NCBI GenBank assembly: GCA_009840165.1
Contig: VXOG01000108.1
Location: forward strand, 1-63,361
From: Chloroflexota bacterium
GTDB lineage: Bacteria > Chloroflexota > Dehalococcoidia > Lucifugimonadales > UBA3495
DNA length: 63,361 bases
Direction: 5' to 3'
In this document: in pieces, positions 33,910-42,016 of the stretch
Position numbering within the stretch: the stretch's first letter is position 1
Layout of the letters: each line of letters begins with the position of its first letter
Position numbers and translations under genes: made by a program
Notes under the pieces: model-generated
What the model saw: the letters and a program-made list of their open reading frames with translations, nothing else
Database searches by the model: none
Told to the model about the DNA's origin: nothing

Positions 33910-35190
33910 TTACACCCGCACGCGGCTGATCATCGCCGCCGAAATCAGGCGGGTTGCGGCCATCACCAGGAATACGATGGGCCAGGGGCTGCCGGCCATG
34001 TCCAGCAGGACGCTGAAGATGAGCGCCTGGGCGCCGGCGTAGAGGTAGCCGTGGGCGTCGAGGACGCCGGCGCCGGTGCCGGCCATCTTGCGGCCGGACA
34101 GGTCCACGGAGATGGTGGAGATGAGCGACACGCCCATGCTGACGCCGCCCCACAGCATCAGCGCCGCGCCCAGCCAGGCGTTGGACGGCGGAGCCAACGC
34201 AATAACCACCAGCGCGGCGGCGGAGAAGAAGCAGGACGCGAGTACCAGCGGACGCCGCCGGCTGCCCAACAGCTTATCGGAGATGACGCCCGACACCGGT
34301 GGCGCAATCAGGTAACCCAGGGGCAGCAGGAAGGTGATGAGCACGGTCTGGGTGATGTCCAAGCCGCCGGCCTCGAAGTAGTAGAGGGGCACCCAGGTAG
34401 TGAGGCCGTAGCGGGCGACGTTCTCCAGGCCCTTGACGTGGCAGGCGAGCTGGAATCGGGAGTTGGTGAGCAGCAGCTTGTAGGGGCCGAACCCCTTGAG
34501 TTCCTCATCGCTTACCGATTCCGGCTCGGCCGATATTTCGTCTTCCTCGATGTACTCAGGCAGGTCGGCGTCGCGGGGACGGTTGCGGGTCAGGAAGTAG
34601 AAGGCGATGCCCAGGGCCGCGATCATCAGGGGCGGGTAGCGGAAGGCGGCGCGCCAGCCCCATTCGGCGGCGACCCAGCTGCTCAGCCACCACATGAGCA
34701 GCATCGCGCCACCGGTCACGGTGCCCAGGATGCCCATGGCAATACCGCGTTCCCGGCGGGGCCACCACTGGCTGATCATGCTGATGGCGGGCGACCAGCA
34801 GGCGGCGTTGACGAACCCGGCCAGGCCCCAGGGGATGGCGAAGGTGAGGGCAGAAGTACCGAAGGACGCGCCCCAGTTGAAAATGGTGGTGAAGATCGCG
34901 CCCAGCATCACCCAGAGGCGCAGTCCGTAGGCTTCGGACAGGCGGCCATGCACCAGGTCGCCCAGCATGAAGCCCCACAGGAGCATGGCGTTGATGACGC
35001 CGATTTCGATGTTGGTGAGGAGCAGGTCGTCCTTGATGAGGGGCGACGTGGGCCAGAAGTTGAACCTGCCGGTATAGACGAACAGGTAGAAGGCGCAGAA
35101 GGATATGAGGACCTGCCACTTCCACCGATGATAGCGGGGCGGCAGTTCGTTATAGGCGACGGGGTTGGTGGCGTTTTGTGCAGCGGCCAT
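33910..35190 (-). CDS. MFS transporter (GlpT/OPA-like)
   Basis: A 426-residue major facilitator with about twelve membrane helices. WQVLISFCAFYLFVYTGRFNF, the motif-A-like LVHGRLSEAYGLR between helices 2 and 3, and a long charged loop (about 203-235, EEDEISAEPESVSDEELK) between the halves are visible. The N-terminal pattern resembles the organophosphate/sugar-phosphate antiporter branch. It lies downstream of the VOC enzyme on the same strand and may import the compound that enzyme acts on. Substrate unknown. Confidence 0.87.
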   Translation of the reverse strand: MAAAQNATNPVAYNELPPRYHRWKWQVLISFCAFYLFVYTGRFNFWPTSPLIKDDLLLTNIEIGVINAMLLWGFMLGDLVHGRLSEAYGLRLWVMLGAIFTTIFNWGASFGTSALTFAIPWGLAGFVNAACWSPAISMISQWWPRRERGIAMGILGTVTGGAMLLMWWLSSWVAAEWGWRAAFRYPPLMIAALGIAFYFLTRNRPRDADLPEYIEEDEISAEPESVSDEELKGFGPYKLLLTNSRFQLACHVKGLENVARYGLTTWVPLYYFEAGGLDITQTVLITFLLPLGYLIAPPVSGVISDKLLGSRRRPLVLASCFFSAAALVVIALAPPSNAWLGAALMLWGGVSMGVSLISTISVDLSGRKMAGTGAGVLDAHGYLYAGAQALIFSVLLDMAGSPWPIVFLVMAATRLISAAMISRVRV

Positions 35191-35306
35191 TGATTATGTT
35201 AAATGCACCCTCACCCCAGTCCTCTCCCATCAAGGGAGAGGGAGTAAATGAGAAGCCGCCGCCGCGGAATGGATCGGCGACGGCGGCGTTGGGTGCGGCG
35301 GGTGGG

Positions 35307-35786
35307 TTAGCGCTTGGTGTGGAGCAGTTCGCGGGCTTCGTCCAGCAGTTCTTCGTCGCTGCGGCTGAGGTCGAGGGGATCGCCGTGGGGCTGCGGGACG
35401 GGGAAGCCGGTCTTGTAGTACAGCTCGATGCGGTTGCCCTCGGGGTCGAAGAAGTACATGCCGAATGCGTTGCCGTGGCTGACGATGCGGTCGATGGTCA
35501 GGTTCTCCGCGTCGATGCGCTCTTTGTACTCGCGCATGTCCTGAATGGATGGAACGTGGAACGAGATCTGCTGGATCACCTGGGCATCGTCGGTGGTAAC
35601 GCGACCCGCCATCAATACGAATTCGTGGTGCTCGCCCACGGGGTCGGAGCTGAGGAACACCATGCGGCGCTGTTCCAGGTCTTCGTCGGCGATTTGCAGT
35701 CCCATCACACGGGTGTAGAAATCGCGCATTTTCATCAGGTCGGTGGCGTAGATGCCAACGTGGCCGAGTCCGCCAATACGGGCCAT
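35307..35786 (-). CDS. VOC-family (extradiol dioxygenase/glyoxalase fold) protein
   Basis: A 159-residue single-chain vicinal oxygen chelate protein. Probable metal ligands are His9 (GLGHVGIYA), a His in the ISFHVPS strand, and the Glu of NRIELYYK. DPEGNRIELYYKTGFP is the usual C-terminal extradiol dioxygenase signature. GGAGG lies eight bases before the ATG; further upstream in-frame codons lack a site. It may open an aromatic ring or be a glyoxalase-like isomerase. Confidence 0.85.
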   Translation of the reverse strand: MARIGGLGHVGIYATDLMKMRDFYTRVMGLQIADEDLEQRRMVFLSSDPVGEHHEFVLMAGRVTTDDAQVIQQISFHVPSIQDMREYKERIDAENLTIDRIVSHGNAFGMYFFDPEGNRIELYYKTGFPVPQPHGDPLDLSRSDEELLDEARELLHTKR

Positions 35787-35930
35787 GATATGCCTCCTTT
35801 GCGTGCGTGCAAACGGTTTCGATTGTAGGCGCAAGTTAGTGTAGCGAGCATGGGATGTCAAGAAGGCGAGAAATTTGGGTAGCGTTCCGTCATAGATGGT
35901 TTAATCCTACATACACCACCGCCGGAACAG

Positions 35931-35958
35931 GTAGGGGCGGCCGGCCGGTCGCCCCTAC
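35931..35958. repeat. palindromic repeat, family C
   Basis: GTAGGGGCGGCCGG...GTCGCCCCTAC, 28 bases, between the VOC gene and the next transporter promoter. Confidence 0.8.
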
Positions 35959-36019
35959 AAACGGAAACCACCTAAATTGCAACGCTACCGAAATTCGCCC
36001 CAACGGTCAGGCGGCCCGT

Positions 36020-36049
36020 TTGACCGTATTGGGGCGGGATGCCTATAAT
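36020..36049 (+). promoter_or_regulatory. sigma70 promoter, leaderless start
   Basis: TTGACC (36020-36025), an 18-base spacer, and TATAAT (36044-36049). Only eight bases separate the -10 box from the GTG at 36058, so transcription would begin at or within two bases of the start codon. No ribosome-binding site is present. Confidence 0.75.
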
Positions 36050-36057
36050 CTTGCATC

Positions 36058-37395
36058 GTGGAAAATACGACAGATTACGCAGCGCGGCGACGGCCTCGCA
36101 TCTTCTACGGATGGTGGGTGGTCGTCGTTTCCTCTTTTGTGGGGATGTTCGGGAACGGCTCGATTTCACAGGGGTTCCCGCGCTTCTTCACGCCGATACA
36201 GACCGACCTGAACCTGACGGCGGCGCAGATGTCGCTGGTGTTCAGCCTGGCGCGGGCAGAAGGCAGCGCCGGCGGGCCGCTGATCGGCTGGGCGGTGGAC
36301 AAATTCGGGGCGCGGCCAATGGTGCTGGGGGGCGGGCTGATGGTGGGAATCGGCACCATCCTGCTGTCGCGGGCTGACTCCTACTGGGAACTGATCGTCC
36401 TGTTCTCGGGCATAATCTCGCTGGGCAAGAGCGCTGGGTTCGGGCAGACCCTGATGGCGGCGGTGAACCAGTGGTTCATTCGACGGCGGTCGGTGGCGAT
36501 GTCCACGCTGATGACGGCGTTTGCCGGCGGCGGGGCGTTCGTTGTGCTGCTGCTGAACCTGGGCATCCAGCAGATCGGCTGGCGGGACACCATCCTCTGG
36601 ACCGGGGTTTTCATCCTGGTGATGACCATTCCCGCGGCGTTTTTCATTCGGAGCCGGCCGGAGGATATGGGGCTGCTGCCGGACGGAGACGTGCCGGACG
36701 ATGCGGCCTCCGGCAGTTCCGGCGGGCGGCGGAGCCGCGCGGCGAGCGAAGGGTTCACCTTCATGGAGGCCATCAAGACGCCCACCTACTGGTTCATCAT
36801 GGTGGGCGCGATCCTGCGGGTGTCCGTCACTAACGGGATGCTGGTGCACGTGTTCCCAATCATGGAAGGGCGAGGCATTTCGGCCAACGAGGCGTCGGCG
36901 TGGGTGGCGGCGATGTTCTTCCTGGGGATTCCGCTGCGGTTCATCATGGGGGTAACGTCGGACAGGTTCCGGGGCAACGTGTTGCTGGCGGTGGGCATGG
37001 CCATCGGGGCGGTGGGCATGGCGGGGCTATGGATAGTGCCGGGCATTTCGGGGCTGCTGCTGTTCGTGGTGGGCATCGCCATCGTGGAAGGCATAACGTC
37101 GGTGAACTGGCTGATGCTCAGCGACTATTACGGGCGGGCGCGTTTCGCCACGCTGATGGGCTTTATGAGCCTGTTCATGAACGTGGGAATGTTCATCTCC
37201 CCGTATGCGTCCGGCCTGGTCTGGGACGCGGTGGGGAACTATTACTGGGTGCTGGCGGTGTTCACGCCGCTGTACCTGGTGAGCGCGGTGGCGTTCCTGT
37301 TTGCCACGCGGCCGGATCCACCGGCAAGGTCCCGGCGGCGGTGGATTGGCACGGAGACGCGCGCGCCTCAGCCAGCAGCCAGCGGAGATAATTAG
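36058..37395 (+). CDS. MFS transporter (OFA/monocarboxylate-like)
   Basis: A 445-residue major facilitator with about twelve membrane helices. RPRIFYGWWVVVVSSF at the N-terminus and the loop GWAVDKFGARP are typical of the oxalate/formate antiporter and monocarboxylate-carrier branch. A charged central loop (about 215-235) joins the two halves. The start is GTG, eight bases after a consensus -10, so the message is probably leaderless. It is a single gene. Substrate unknown, probably an organic acid. Confidence 0.88.
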   Translation: MENTTDYAARRRPRIFYGWWVVVVSSFVGMFGNGSISQGFPRFFTPIQTDLNLTAAQMSLVFSLARAEGSAGGPLIGWAVDKFGARPMVLGGGLMVGIGTILLSRADSYWELIVLFSGIISLGKSAGFGQTLMAAVNQWFIRRRSVAMSTLMTAFAGGGAFVVLLLNLGIQQIGWRDTILWTGVFILVMTIPAAFFIRSRPEDMGLLPDGDVPDDAASGSSGGRRSRAASEGFTFMEAIKTPTYWFIMVGAILRVSVTNGMLVHVFPIMEGRGISANEASAWVAAMFFLGIPLRFIMGVTSDRFRGNVLLAVGMAIGAVGMAGLWIVPGISGLLLFVVGIAIVEGITSVNWLMLSDYYGRARFATLMGFMSLFMNVGMFISPYASGLVWDAVGNYYWVLAVFTPLYLVSAVAFLFATRPDPPARSRRRWIGTETRAPQPAASGDN

Positions 37396-37425
37396 GCCGC
37401 ATCGTCACCCTCTGCTATCATTACG

Positions 37426-37680
37426 ATGTTGCGGTCGAGGCACCAGCGGACGCTGGAACGTATATTCGCGAGACCAACGCCGTCGGACATACGGTGGGCG
37501 GATGTGATTTCCCTGATGAGAGCGCTGGACGTTGAAATTTCGGAACGGGCCGGTTCGCGGGTATTGTTCAGGCAGGGTCCGACCCGCGTGGTTGTGGATC
37601 GCCCGCACGAACCGAATTTAGATCAAGCCGCTGTCCGTACAATTGCCGGTTTTCTGGACAGACTTGGAGTGACGTCATGA
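37426..37680 (+). CDS. hicA: HicA-family toxin, module 1
   Basis: An 84-residue HicA-type mRNA-interferase of the RTLERIFARPTPSDIRW subtype. The core GSRVLFRQ replaces the GSHH seen in many HicA proteins, but DRPHEPNLDQAAVRTI keeps the PH motif of this subtype. It overlaps hicB by four bases (ATGA). The start ATG has no good ribosome-binding site and a TATCAT lies just upstream. Module 2 is a close tandem copy at 37925. Confidence 0.85.
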   Translation: MLRSRHQRTLERIFARPTPSDIRWADVISLMRALDVEISERAGSRVLFRQGPTRVVVDRPHEPNLDQAAVRTIAGFLDRLGVTS

Positions 37681-37928
37681 AAGAATACAAAGGCTATTTG
37701 CCCACGTTCGAATACGACGATGCTGTGCAATCATATTGCGGGTGGGTCGCGAACACCGAGCCATATCCAATCGCTACCTTCGTCGCAAAGGAAGTGCATC
37801 AACTACAGCAGGAATTTGAACTGTCCGTGGACATATATTTGGAATCCTGCGTTGAGGACGGGGTTGATCCGCTGCCGCCACTACCCTACGCAAGTAAGCA
37901 GGAAGACGACGCTTTGGCAGTTTCGTGA
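37677..37928 (+). CDS. hicB: HicB-family antitoxin, module 1
   Basis: An 83-residue HicB protein with the partial RNase H-like fold: YKGYLPTFEYDDAVQSYCGWV, then VHQLQQEFELSVDIYLESCVEDG. It lacks a C-terminal DNA-binding domain. It would bind and block the HicA made just before it. Its stop overlaps the GTG of hicA module 2. Confidence 0.85.
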   Translation: MKEYKGYLPTFEYDDAVQSYCGWVANTEPYPIATFVAKEVHQLQQEFELSVDIYLESCVEDGVDPLPPLPYASKQEDDALAVS

Positions 37929-38185
37929 CGCTACGTTCGAGGTATCAGCGGACGCTGGAGCGGATCTTCGCCAGGCCGACGGCATCGGACATTCGGTGGG
38001 CGGAAGTGATTTCCCTGATGAGAGCGCTGGACGTTGAAATTTCGGAGGGATCTGGTTCCCGGGTCAGGTTCAGGAGAGATACGATAAGCGCGATAGTGCA
38101 TCGCCGGCATCCCCGTCCGGTCCTGAGTCAGCCAGCTGTCCGGACAGTAGCGAACTTCTTTAATGACATTGGAGTCAGTCCATGA
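37925..38185 (+). CDS. hicA: HicA-family toxin, module 2
   Basis: An 86-residue close copy of the first HicA. The DNA is nearly identical over the coding stretch for TLERIFARPT...RALDVEISE, which shows a fairly recent tandem duplication, while the C-terminal third has drifted (HRRHPRPVLSQPAV). GTG start overlapping the hicB stop, and its own stop overlaps the next start, so all four genes are translationally coupled. Confidence 0.83.
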   Translation: MTLRSRYQRTLERIFARPTASDIRWAEVISLMRALDVEISEGSGSRVRFRRDTISAIVHRRHPRPVLSQPAVRTVANFFNDIGVSP

Positions 38186-39033
38186 TGGAATGTATGATGG
38201 AGTACAAGGGTTACATCGCGGCGGTTGCATATAACGACGCGGCGCAGGCTCTGTTTGGAACGGTGGTGAACGCACGTCCTGGCTTCTCGGCAGTGTTCGA
38301 GGCAACGGATGTCAAGCAACTGCGCAAGGAGTTTGAGATCTCCGTTGAAGACTATCTCGATTGGTGCAGGGAGGACGGTGTTGAGCCAACGAGGCCTTAT
38401 TACGGCAAACTCCAAAGCCCGGACGCCACGCACGATGCGGACATCATGGACTTACAACCGGTCATATTGGTCGGCGAGCACGTTCGGTTGGAACCCATCG
38501 GGCAGCAGCACGCCCGTGACCTGTACGCGGTTGGTAAGGATGAATCCATCTGGCGCTATCTGCCGCGTCCGGCTTTCGCAGACCTGGACGACGCGCGCGC
38601 CTGGATTGAGAGCTGCGTTGCCGCAAGAGAGGCCGGAACCACCATACAGTTTGCGGTGATGCACGGCTTGGAGGAACGGGCCATCGGCTCCACCGGCTAC
38701 CTGGATATCGACCGGCCCAACCGAGCGCTGGAAATCGGGATGACGTGGTACGGGGTGGACTACCAGCGCACCTCCGTCAACACGGAGTGCAAGTACCTGA
38801 TGCTGCGCCACGCCTTTGACGACCTGGGCGCGCTGCGGGTGTGCCTCAAGACCGACCACCGCAACGAGCGGTCGCAGCGGGCCATTGAACGCATCGGCGC
38901 GGTGCGCGATGGCGTGCTGCGGAATCACCGCATCGCGTGGGACGGGGCGAACCGTCATTCGGTCTATTACAGCATCATTGACACCGAATGGCCGGGGGTG
39001 AAGGACCGGCTGGAGAAGATGCTGAGGAGCTGA
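38182..39033 (+). CDS. HicB-GNAT acetyltransferase fusion
   Basis: A 283-residue protein. Residues about 5-85 are HicB (MMEYKGYIAAVAYNDAAQALFG; LRKEFEISVEDYLDWCREDG). Residues about 89-283 are a GNAT acetyltransferase of the RimJ/RimL type (VRLEPIGQQHARDLY; IGSTGYLDIDRPNRALEIGMTWYG; the acetyl-CoA loop region KTDHRNERSQRAIERIGAVRDGVLRNH). An internal ATG (38446) exists where the neighbouring GNAT gene starts, but it has no ribosome-binding site, which favours a real fusion. An adjacent separate GNAT gene at 39038 is its paralogue. Confidence 0.8.
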   Translation: MMECMMEYKGYIAAVAYNDAAQALFGTVVNARPGFSAVFEATDVKQLRKEFEISVEDYLDWCREDGVEPTRPYYGKLQSPDATHDADIMDLQPVILVGEHVRLEPIGQQHARDLYAVGKDESIWRYLPRPAFADLDDARAWIESCVAAREAGTTIQFAVMHGLEERAIGSTGYLDIDRPNRALEIGMTWYGVDYQRTSVNTECKYLMLRHAFDDLGALRVCLKTDHRNERSQRAIERIGAVRDGVLRNHRIAWDGANRHSVYYSIIDTEWPGVKDRLEKMLRS

Positions 39034-39037
39034 ACTT

Positions 39038-39625
39038 ATGGACCCACAACCGATAATCATTACCGGCCAGCACGTGCGCCTGGAACCCATTGGACAGCAG
39101 CACGCGGAGAGCCTGTACGAATTCGGCCAGGAGGAGGACATCTGGCGTTACCTGACCGGCGAACCGTTCACCAGCCTGGACCACACGCGGGAGTGGGTGA
39201 ACATGTGCATGGGCCGCAACGAAACGGGGGCGCGGTTGCAGTTCGCGGTAATACACCTTGCCGATGACCGGGCCATCGGATCCACCGGGTACTCGGACAT
39301 CGACCGGCCCAACCGGGCGGTGGAAATCGGCATGACGTGGTACGGAGCGCCCTACCGCCGTACCGCGGTCAACACCGAGTGCAAGTACCTGCTGATGCGC
39401 CACGCCTTTGAGGATCACGACGCGCTGCGGGTGTGCCTCAAGGCCGACCACCGCAACGAGCGGTCGCAGCGGGCGATTCAGCGCATCGGCGGCGTGCAGG
39501 AGGGCGTGCTGCGTAATCACCGCATCGCCAAGGACGGGGTGAACCGGCACTCGGTGTATTTCAGCATCATCGACAGCGAGTGGCCAGATGTGAAGGAGCG
39601 GCTTGAAGGGATGATGAGGCGGTAG
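39038..39625 (+). CDS. GNAT-family N-acetyltransferase
   Basis: A 195-residue RimJ/RimL-like acetyltransferase, closely similar to the C-terminal part of the upstream fusion (same HVRLEPIGQQHA, DIDRPNRAVEIGMTWYG, KADHRNERSQRAIQRIGGVQEGVLRNH). It starts four bases after the fusion stop, with GAGGAG upstream. Members acetylate protein N-termini, antibiotics or tRNA-bound substrates; some GNATs are toxins that acetylate aminoacyl-tRNA, but nothing here proves that. Confidence 0.88.
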   Translation: MDPQPIIITGQHVRLEPIGQQHAESLYEFGQEEDIWRYLTGEPFTSLDHTREWVNMCMGRNETGARLQFAVIHLADDRAIGSTGYSDIDRPNRAVEIGMTWYGAPYRRTAVNTECKYLLMRHAFEDHDALRVCLKADHRNERSQRAIQRIGGVQEGVLRNHRIAKDGVNRHSVYFSIIDSEWPDVKERLEGMMRR

Positions 39626-39701
39626 GGCTGACTGCGTTATACTGCGGGCAGCCCCTACGCATCACATCCGACGACCACGCTGCGCCTTTGGAGGTCATGC
39701 A

Positions 39702-40259
39702 ATGACCACCGCCAAGACACTGCTCACCGCCGATGAATTTCTGGCAATGCCCGACGACGGCAAAAACTACGAGTTGGTGAAAGGAGAACTGGTAGAAATG
39801 CCGCCGCCCGGTTTCATGCACGAATTCATCGTCGCCCAATTCATCATGCGATTCGGCAACTTTGTGCGGCCGCGCAATCTGGGCATCGTCACCGGCGGCC
39901 CCGGTATCTATATTGAGCAGAATCCCGATACCGTCCGCGCGCCTGATTGTGCTTTCATATCTCACGAGCGCATCACCATGACCCTGCCAGACCGCGGCTA
40001 CGTTTTCGGGCTGATTCCCGACCTGGCAGTGGAAGTGGTTTCGCCAGACTACTCCGTTGCCCAGGCGCGAGTCCGGGCGCAGATATGGCTGGACACCGGC
40101 GTGCGGCTGGCGCTGGCGGCGCACATCGCCACTCGGGAGATAATCACCTATCGCGACGACGGCGACGCGCAACGCTTTGGCATGGGAGACACGCTGACCT
40201 GCGAGCCGATACTGCCCGGTTTTGCTTGCGCCGTGTCCGACATCTTCAACCATCCGTAG
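39702..40259 (+). CDS. Uma2-family PD-(D/E)XK nuclease-like protein
   Basis: A 185-residue DUF820/Uma2 protein. The start TADEFLAMPDDGKNYELVKGELVEMPPPG, RAPDCAFISHERI and PDLAVEVVSPDYS carry the acidic residues expected for the fold (Asp in APD; Glu in AVEVVS). The family is abundant in Cyanobacteria and Chloroflexota and its role is not settled. GGAGG precedes the ATG. A MITE begins just 13 bases after the stop. Confidence 0.88.
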   Translation: MTTAKTLLTADEFLAMPDDGKNYELVKGELVEMPPPGFMHEFIVAQFIMRFGNFVRPRNLGIVTGGPGIYIEQNPDTVRAPDCAFISHERITMTLPDRGYVFGLIPDLAVEVVSPDYSVAQARVRAQIWLDTGVRLALAAHIATREIITYRDDGDAQRFGMGDTLTCEPILPGFACAVSDIFNHP

Positions 40260-40301
40260 CGTCCGCTGCACCAGGGCAATCGCATTTGGAATTTACAGGC
40301 T

Positions 40302-40329
40302 CGTCACTCCGGAGAAAGCCGGAGTCCAG
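40302..40329. repeat. palindromic repeat, family A, inside the MITE
   Basis: CGTCACTCCGG...CCGGAGTCCAG, variant unit in forward orientation, paired with the inverted unit at 40377. Confidence 0.8.
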
Positions 40330-40376
40330 AGGCCGCAGAGTGAAGACAACGGCAGCGAAACCACAGATTGCAGGCG

Positions 40377-40404
40377 CTGGATACCGGCTTTCGCCGGTAT
40401 GACG
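40377..40404. repeat. palindromic repeat, family A, inside the MITE
   Basis: CTGGATACCGG...CCGGTATGACG, inverted unit facing the one at 40302. Confidence 0.8.
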
Positions 40405-40583
40405 GTAGTCGGGAGCGCCGGACCAGAGACCCAAAGGTTGAAATGCGATTGCCCTGTCCGCTGCGCCGGGCCATTTGCGCCCGGTGCGGGTTGCGGGTAT
40501 GATAACCGCCGTTCCGTGCAATACTGACCGTAGCGCTGTATTTGAGAGCAACGCTGCTGTCCTTGATACGAAACGCCGTCCTA

Positions 40584-40612
40584 CTGACAGGGCCGCTATT
40601 GGTTGCTATAAT
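40584..40612 (+). promoter_or_regulatory. sigma70 promoter of the FAD/Fe-S subunit operon
   Basis: CTGACA (40584-40589), 17 bases, TATAAT (40607-40612) with an extended TG (TGCTATAAT). The start codon is 20 bases further on, after GGAGGAGG. Confidence 0.75.
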
Positions 40613-40632
40613 CTGCGCCGGAGGAGGTGCCC

Positions 40633-41508
40633 ATGCGAGCTATTGACTACCAAGCCCCCACATCCCTGAGTGAAGCCGTGTCCATCATGGCTGCCAACGG
40701 CGACCGCGCCCGGCCCCTGGCCGGCGGCACGGACGTGCTGGTCCAGTTGCGCGGCGGCCGGCGTGAAGCCGACGTCGTGGTGGACACGAAAAAGATTCCC
40801 GAGCTGAACACGCTCAACCTGAGCGACAACGGGTTGCAGCTCGGCGCCGCGGTTCCGTGCTACCGGATTTACCAGGATTCCGCGGTTGCCGCCGCCTATC
40901 CCGGGCTGATTGACGCCGCCGGCATGATCGGCAGCATCCAGATTCAGGGCCGCGCAACCGTCGGCGGGAACCTGTGCAACGCCGCGCCGTCGGGAGACAC
41001 TATCCCCCCGGTGATCACGCTGGGCGGAGAGGCTCACATCAATGGGCCCAACGGCTGGCGGACCATGCCGGCGGAGGATTTCTGCACTGGCCCGGGCCGC
41101 AACGCGCTGGAAAACGGCGAATTGTTGGTTGCCATCCAGTTGCCGGCGCCGGCCGCGAACTCCGGCACCGCCTACCTGCGGTTCATTCCGCGCAACGAGA
41201 TGGACATTGCCGTGGCGGGCGTCTCTTCCTCGGTGCAACTGGACGCCTCCGGCCAGACCATCCAGTCGGCGCGCATCGCGCTGGCGTCCGTTGGGCCGAC
41301 GCCCATCCTGGCCTCCGCCGCCGGCGACAGCCTGGCCGGCAAGGCCGTTTCCGATGAGGCCATCGCCGAAGCCGGCCGTCTGGCCAGCGAAGCCGCTACG
41401 CCCATCACCGACATGCGCGGCACCATCCGCCAGCGTCACCACCTGGTGGACGTGCTGACCCGCCGCACCCTGAACATTGCCATCCGGCGCGCCCGAGGGG
41501 AGGAATAA
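40633..41508 (+). CDS. xanthine dehydrogenase-family FAD-binding subunit
   Basis: A 291-residue FAD domain of the CoxM/XdhB type. RPLAGGTDVLVQLRGG binds the pyrophosphate and GRATVGGNLCNAAPSGD is the second FAD motif; the C-terminal CO-dehydrogenase flavoprotein domain follows (TAYLRFIPRNEMDIAVAGV). GGAGGAGG at five bases sets ATG 40633 as the start rather than the GTG two codons earlier. It passes electrons from a molybdopterin subunit through the Fe-S protein to FAD. The Fe-S subunit gene follows directly. Confidence 0.92.
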   Translation: MRAIDYQAPTSLSEAVSIMAANGDRARPLAGGTDVLVQLRGGRREADVVVDTKKIPELNTLNLSDNGLQLGAAVPCYRIYQDSAVAAAYPGLIDAAGMIGSIQIQGRATVGGNLCNAAPSGDTIPPVITLGGEAHINGPNGWRTMPAEDFCTGPGRNALENGELLVAIQLPAPAANSGTAYLRFIPRNEMDIAVAGVSSSVQLDASGQTIQSARIALASVGPTPILASAAGDSLAGKAVSDEAIAEAGRLASEAATPITDMRGTIRQRHHLVDVLTRRTLNIAIRRARGEE

Positions 41509-41509
41509 T

Positions 41510-41989
41510 ATGCCCGGACTTGTCCACGTAACGACTACCATCAACGGCAACCAGACCGACTTTCTCTGCGAGCCGCGACAAAGCCTGCTGGAGTGCCTGC
41601 GCGACGTGGTCGGCATGACCGGCTCCAAAGAGGGTTGCAACGACGGCAACTGCGGCGCCTGCACCGTCAACATGGACGGCCGCATCGTCTGCTCGTGCCT
41701 GGTGCTGGGCGTCGAGGCCCAGGGCGCCGAGGTCAACACGATTGAAGGCGTAGCGTCTGCCGAGGGCCTGCACCCGATTCAGCAGTCGTTCCTCGAGAAC
41801 GCCGCCTTACAGTGCGGCATCTGCACGCCCGGTTTCATCGTAGCCACCAAGGCCCTGCTGGAAGCCGAGCCCGATGCCGACGAGGCGCGGATTCGCCACT
41901 GGCTGGCCGGCAACCTGTGCCGCTGCACCGGCTACGACAAGATCGTCCGCGCCGTTCTGGACGCGGGGGAGCGGATGCGGGCGGGCTAA
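41510..41989 (+). CDS. xanthine dehydrogenase-family 2Fe-2S subunit
   Basis: A 159-residue CoxS/XdhC-type protein. The plant-ferredoxin-like cluster uses C43, C48, C51 and C63; the second cluster, in the helical domain, uses C102, C105, C137 and C139 (CGICTPG, LCRCTGY). GAGG lies before the ATG, one base after the flavoprotein stop. The large molybdenum-binding subunit normally found next is absent: a terminator and a convergent gene follow. Confidence 0.93.
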   Translation: MPGLVHVTTTINGNQTDFLCEPRQSLLECLRDVVGMTGSKEGCNDGNCGACTVNMDGRIVCSCLVLGVEAQGAEVNTIEGVASAEGLHPIQQSFLENAALQCGICTPGFIVATKALLEAEPDADEARIRHWLAGNLCRCTGYDKIVRAVLDAGERMRAG

Positions 41990-42016
41990 GCTCGTATCAG
42001 CGACGCAATACCGGAT

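Larger units (their letters stand above)
40273..40455. mobile_element. MITE with ISAs1-type termini
   Basis: AGGGCAATCGCATTT (40273-40287) and AAATGCGATTGCCCT (40441-40455) are perfect 15-base inverted repeats, extendable by one C/G pair. The flanks TCCGCTGCAC (40262-40271) and TCCGCTGCGC (40457-40466) look like a 10-bp target duplication with one change, the length used by ISAs1 elements. The 183-base interior has no gene and holds two facing family A palindromes. Confidence 0.8.

Noticed and set aside
38446-39033. Separate GNAT gene starting at the internal ATG
   Set aside because: Possible, but no ribosome-binding site precedes it and the HicB frame runs through without a stop, so the fusion was preferred.
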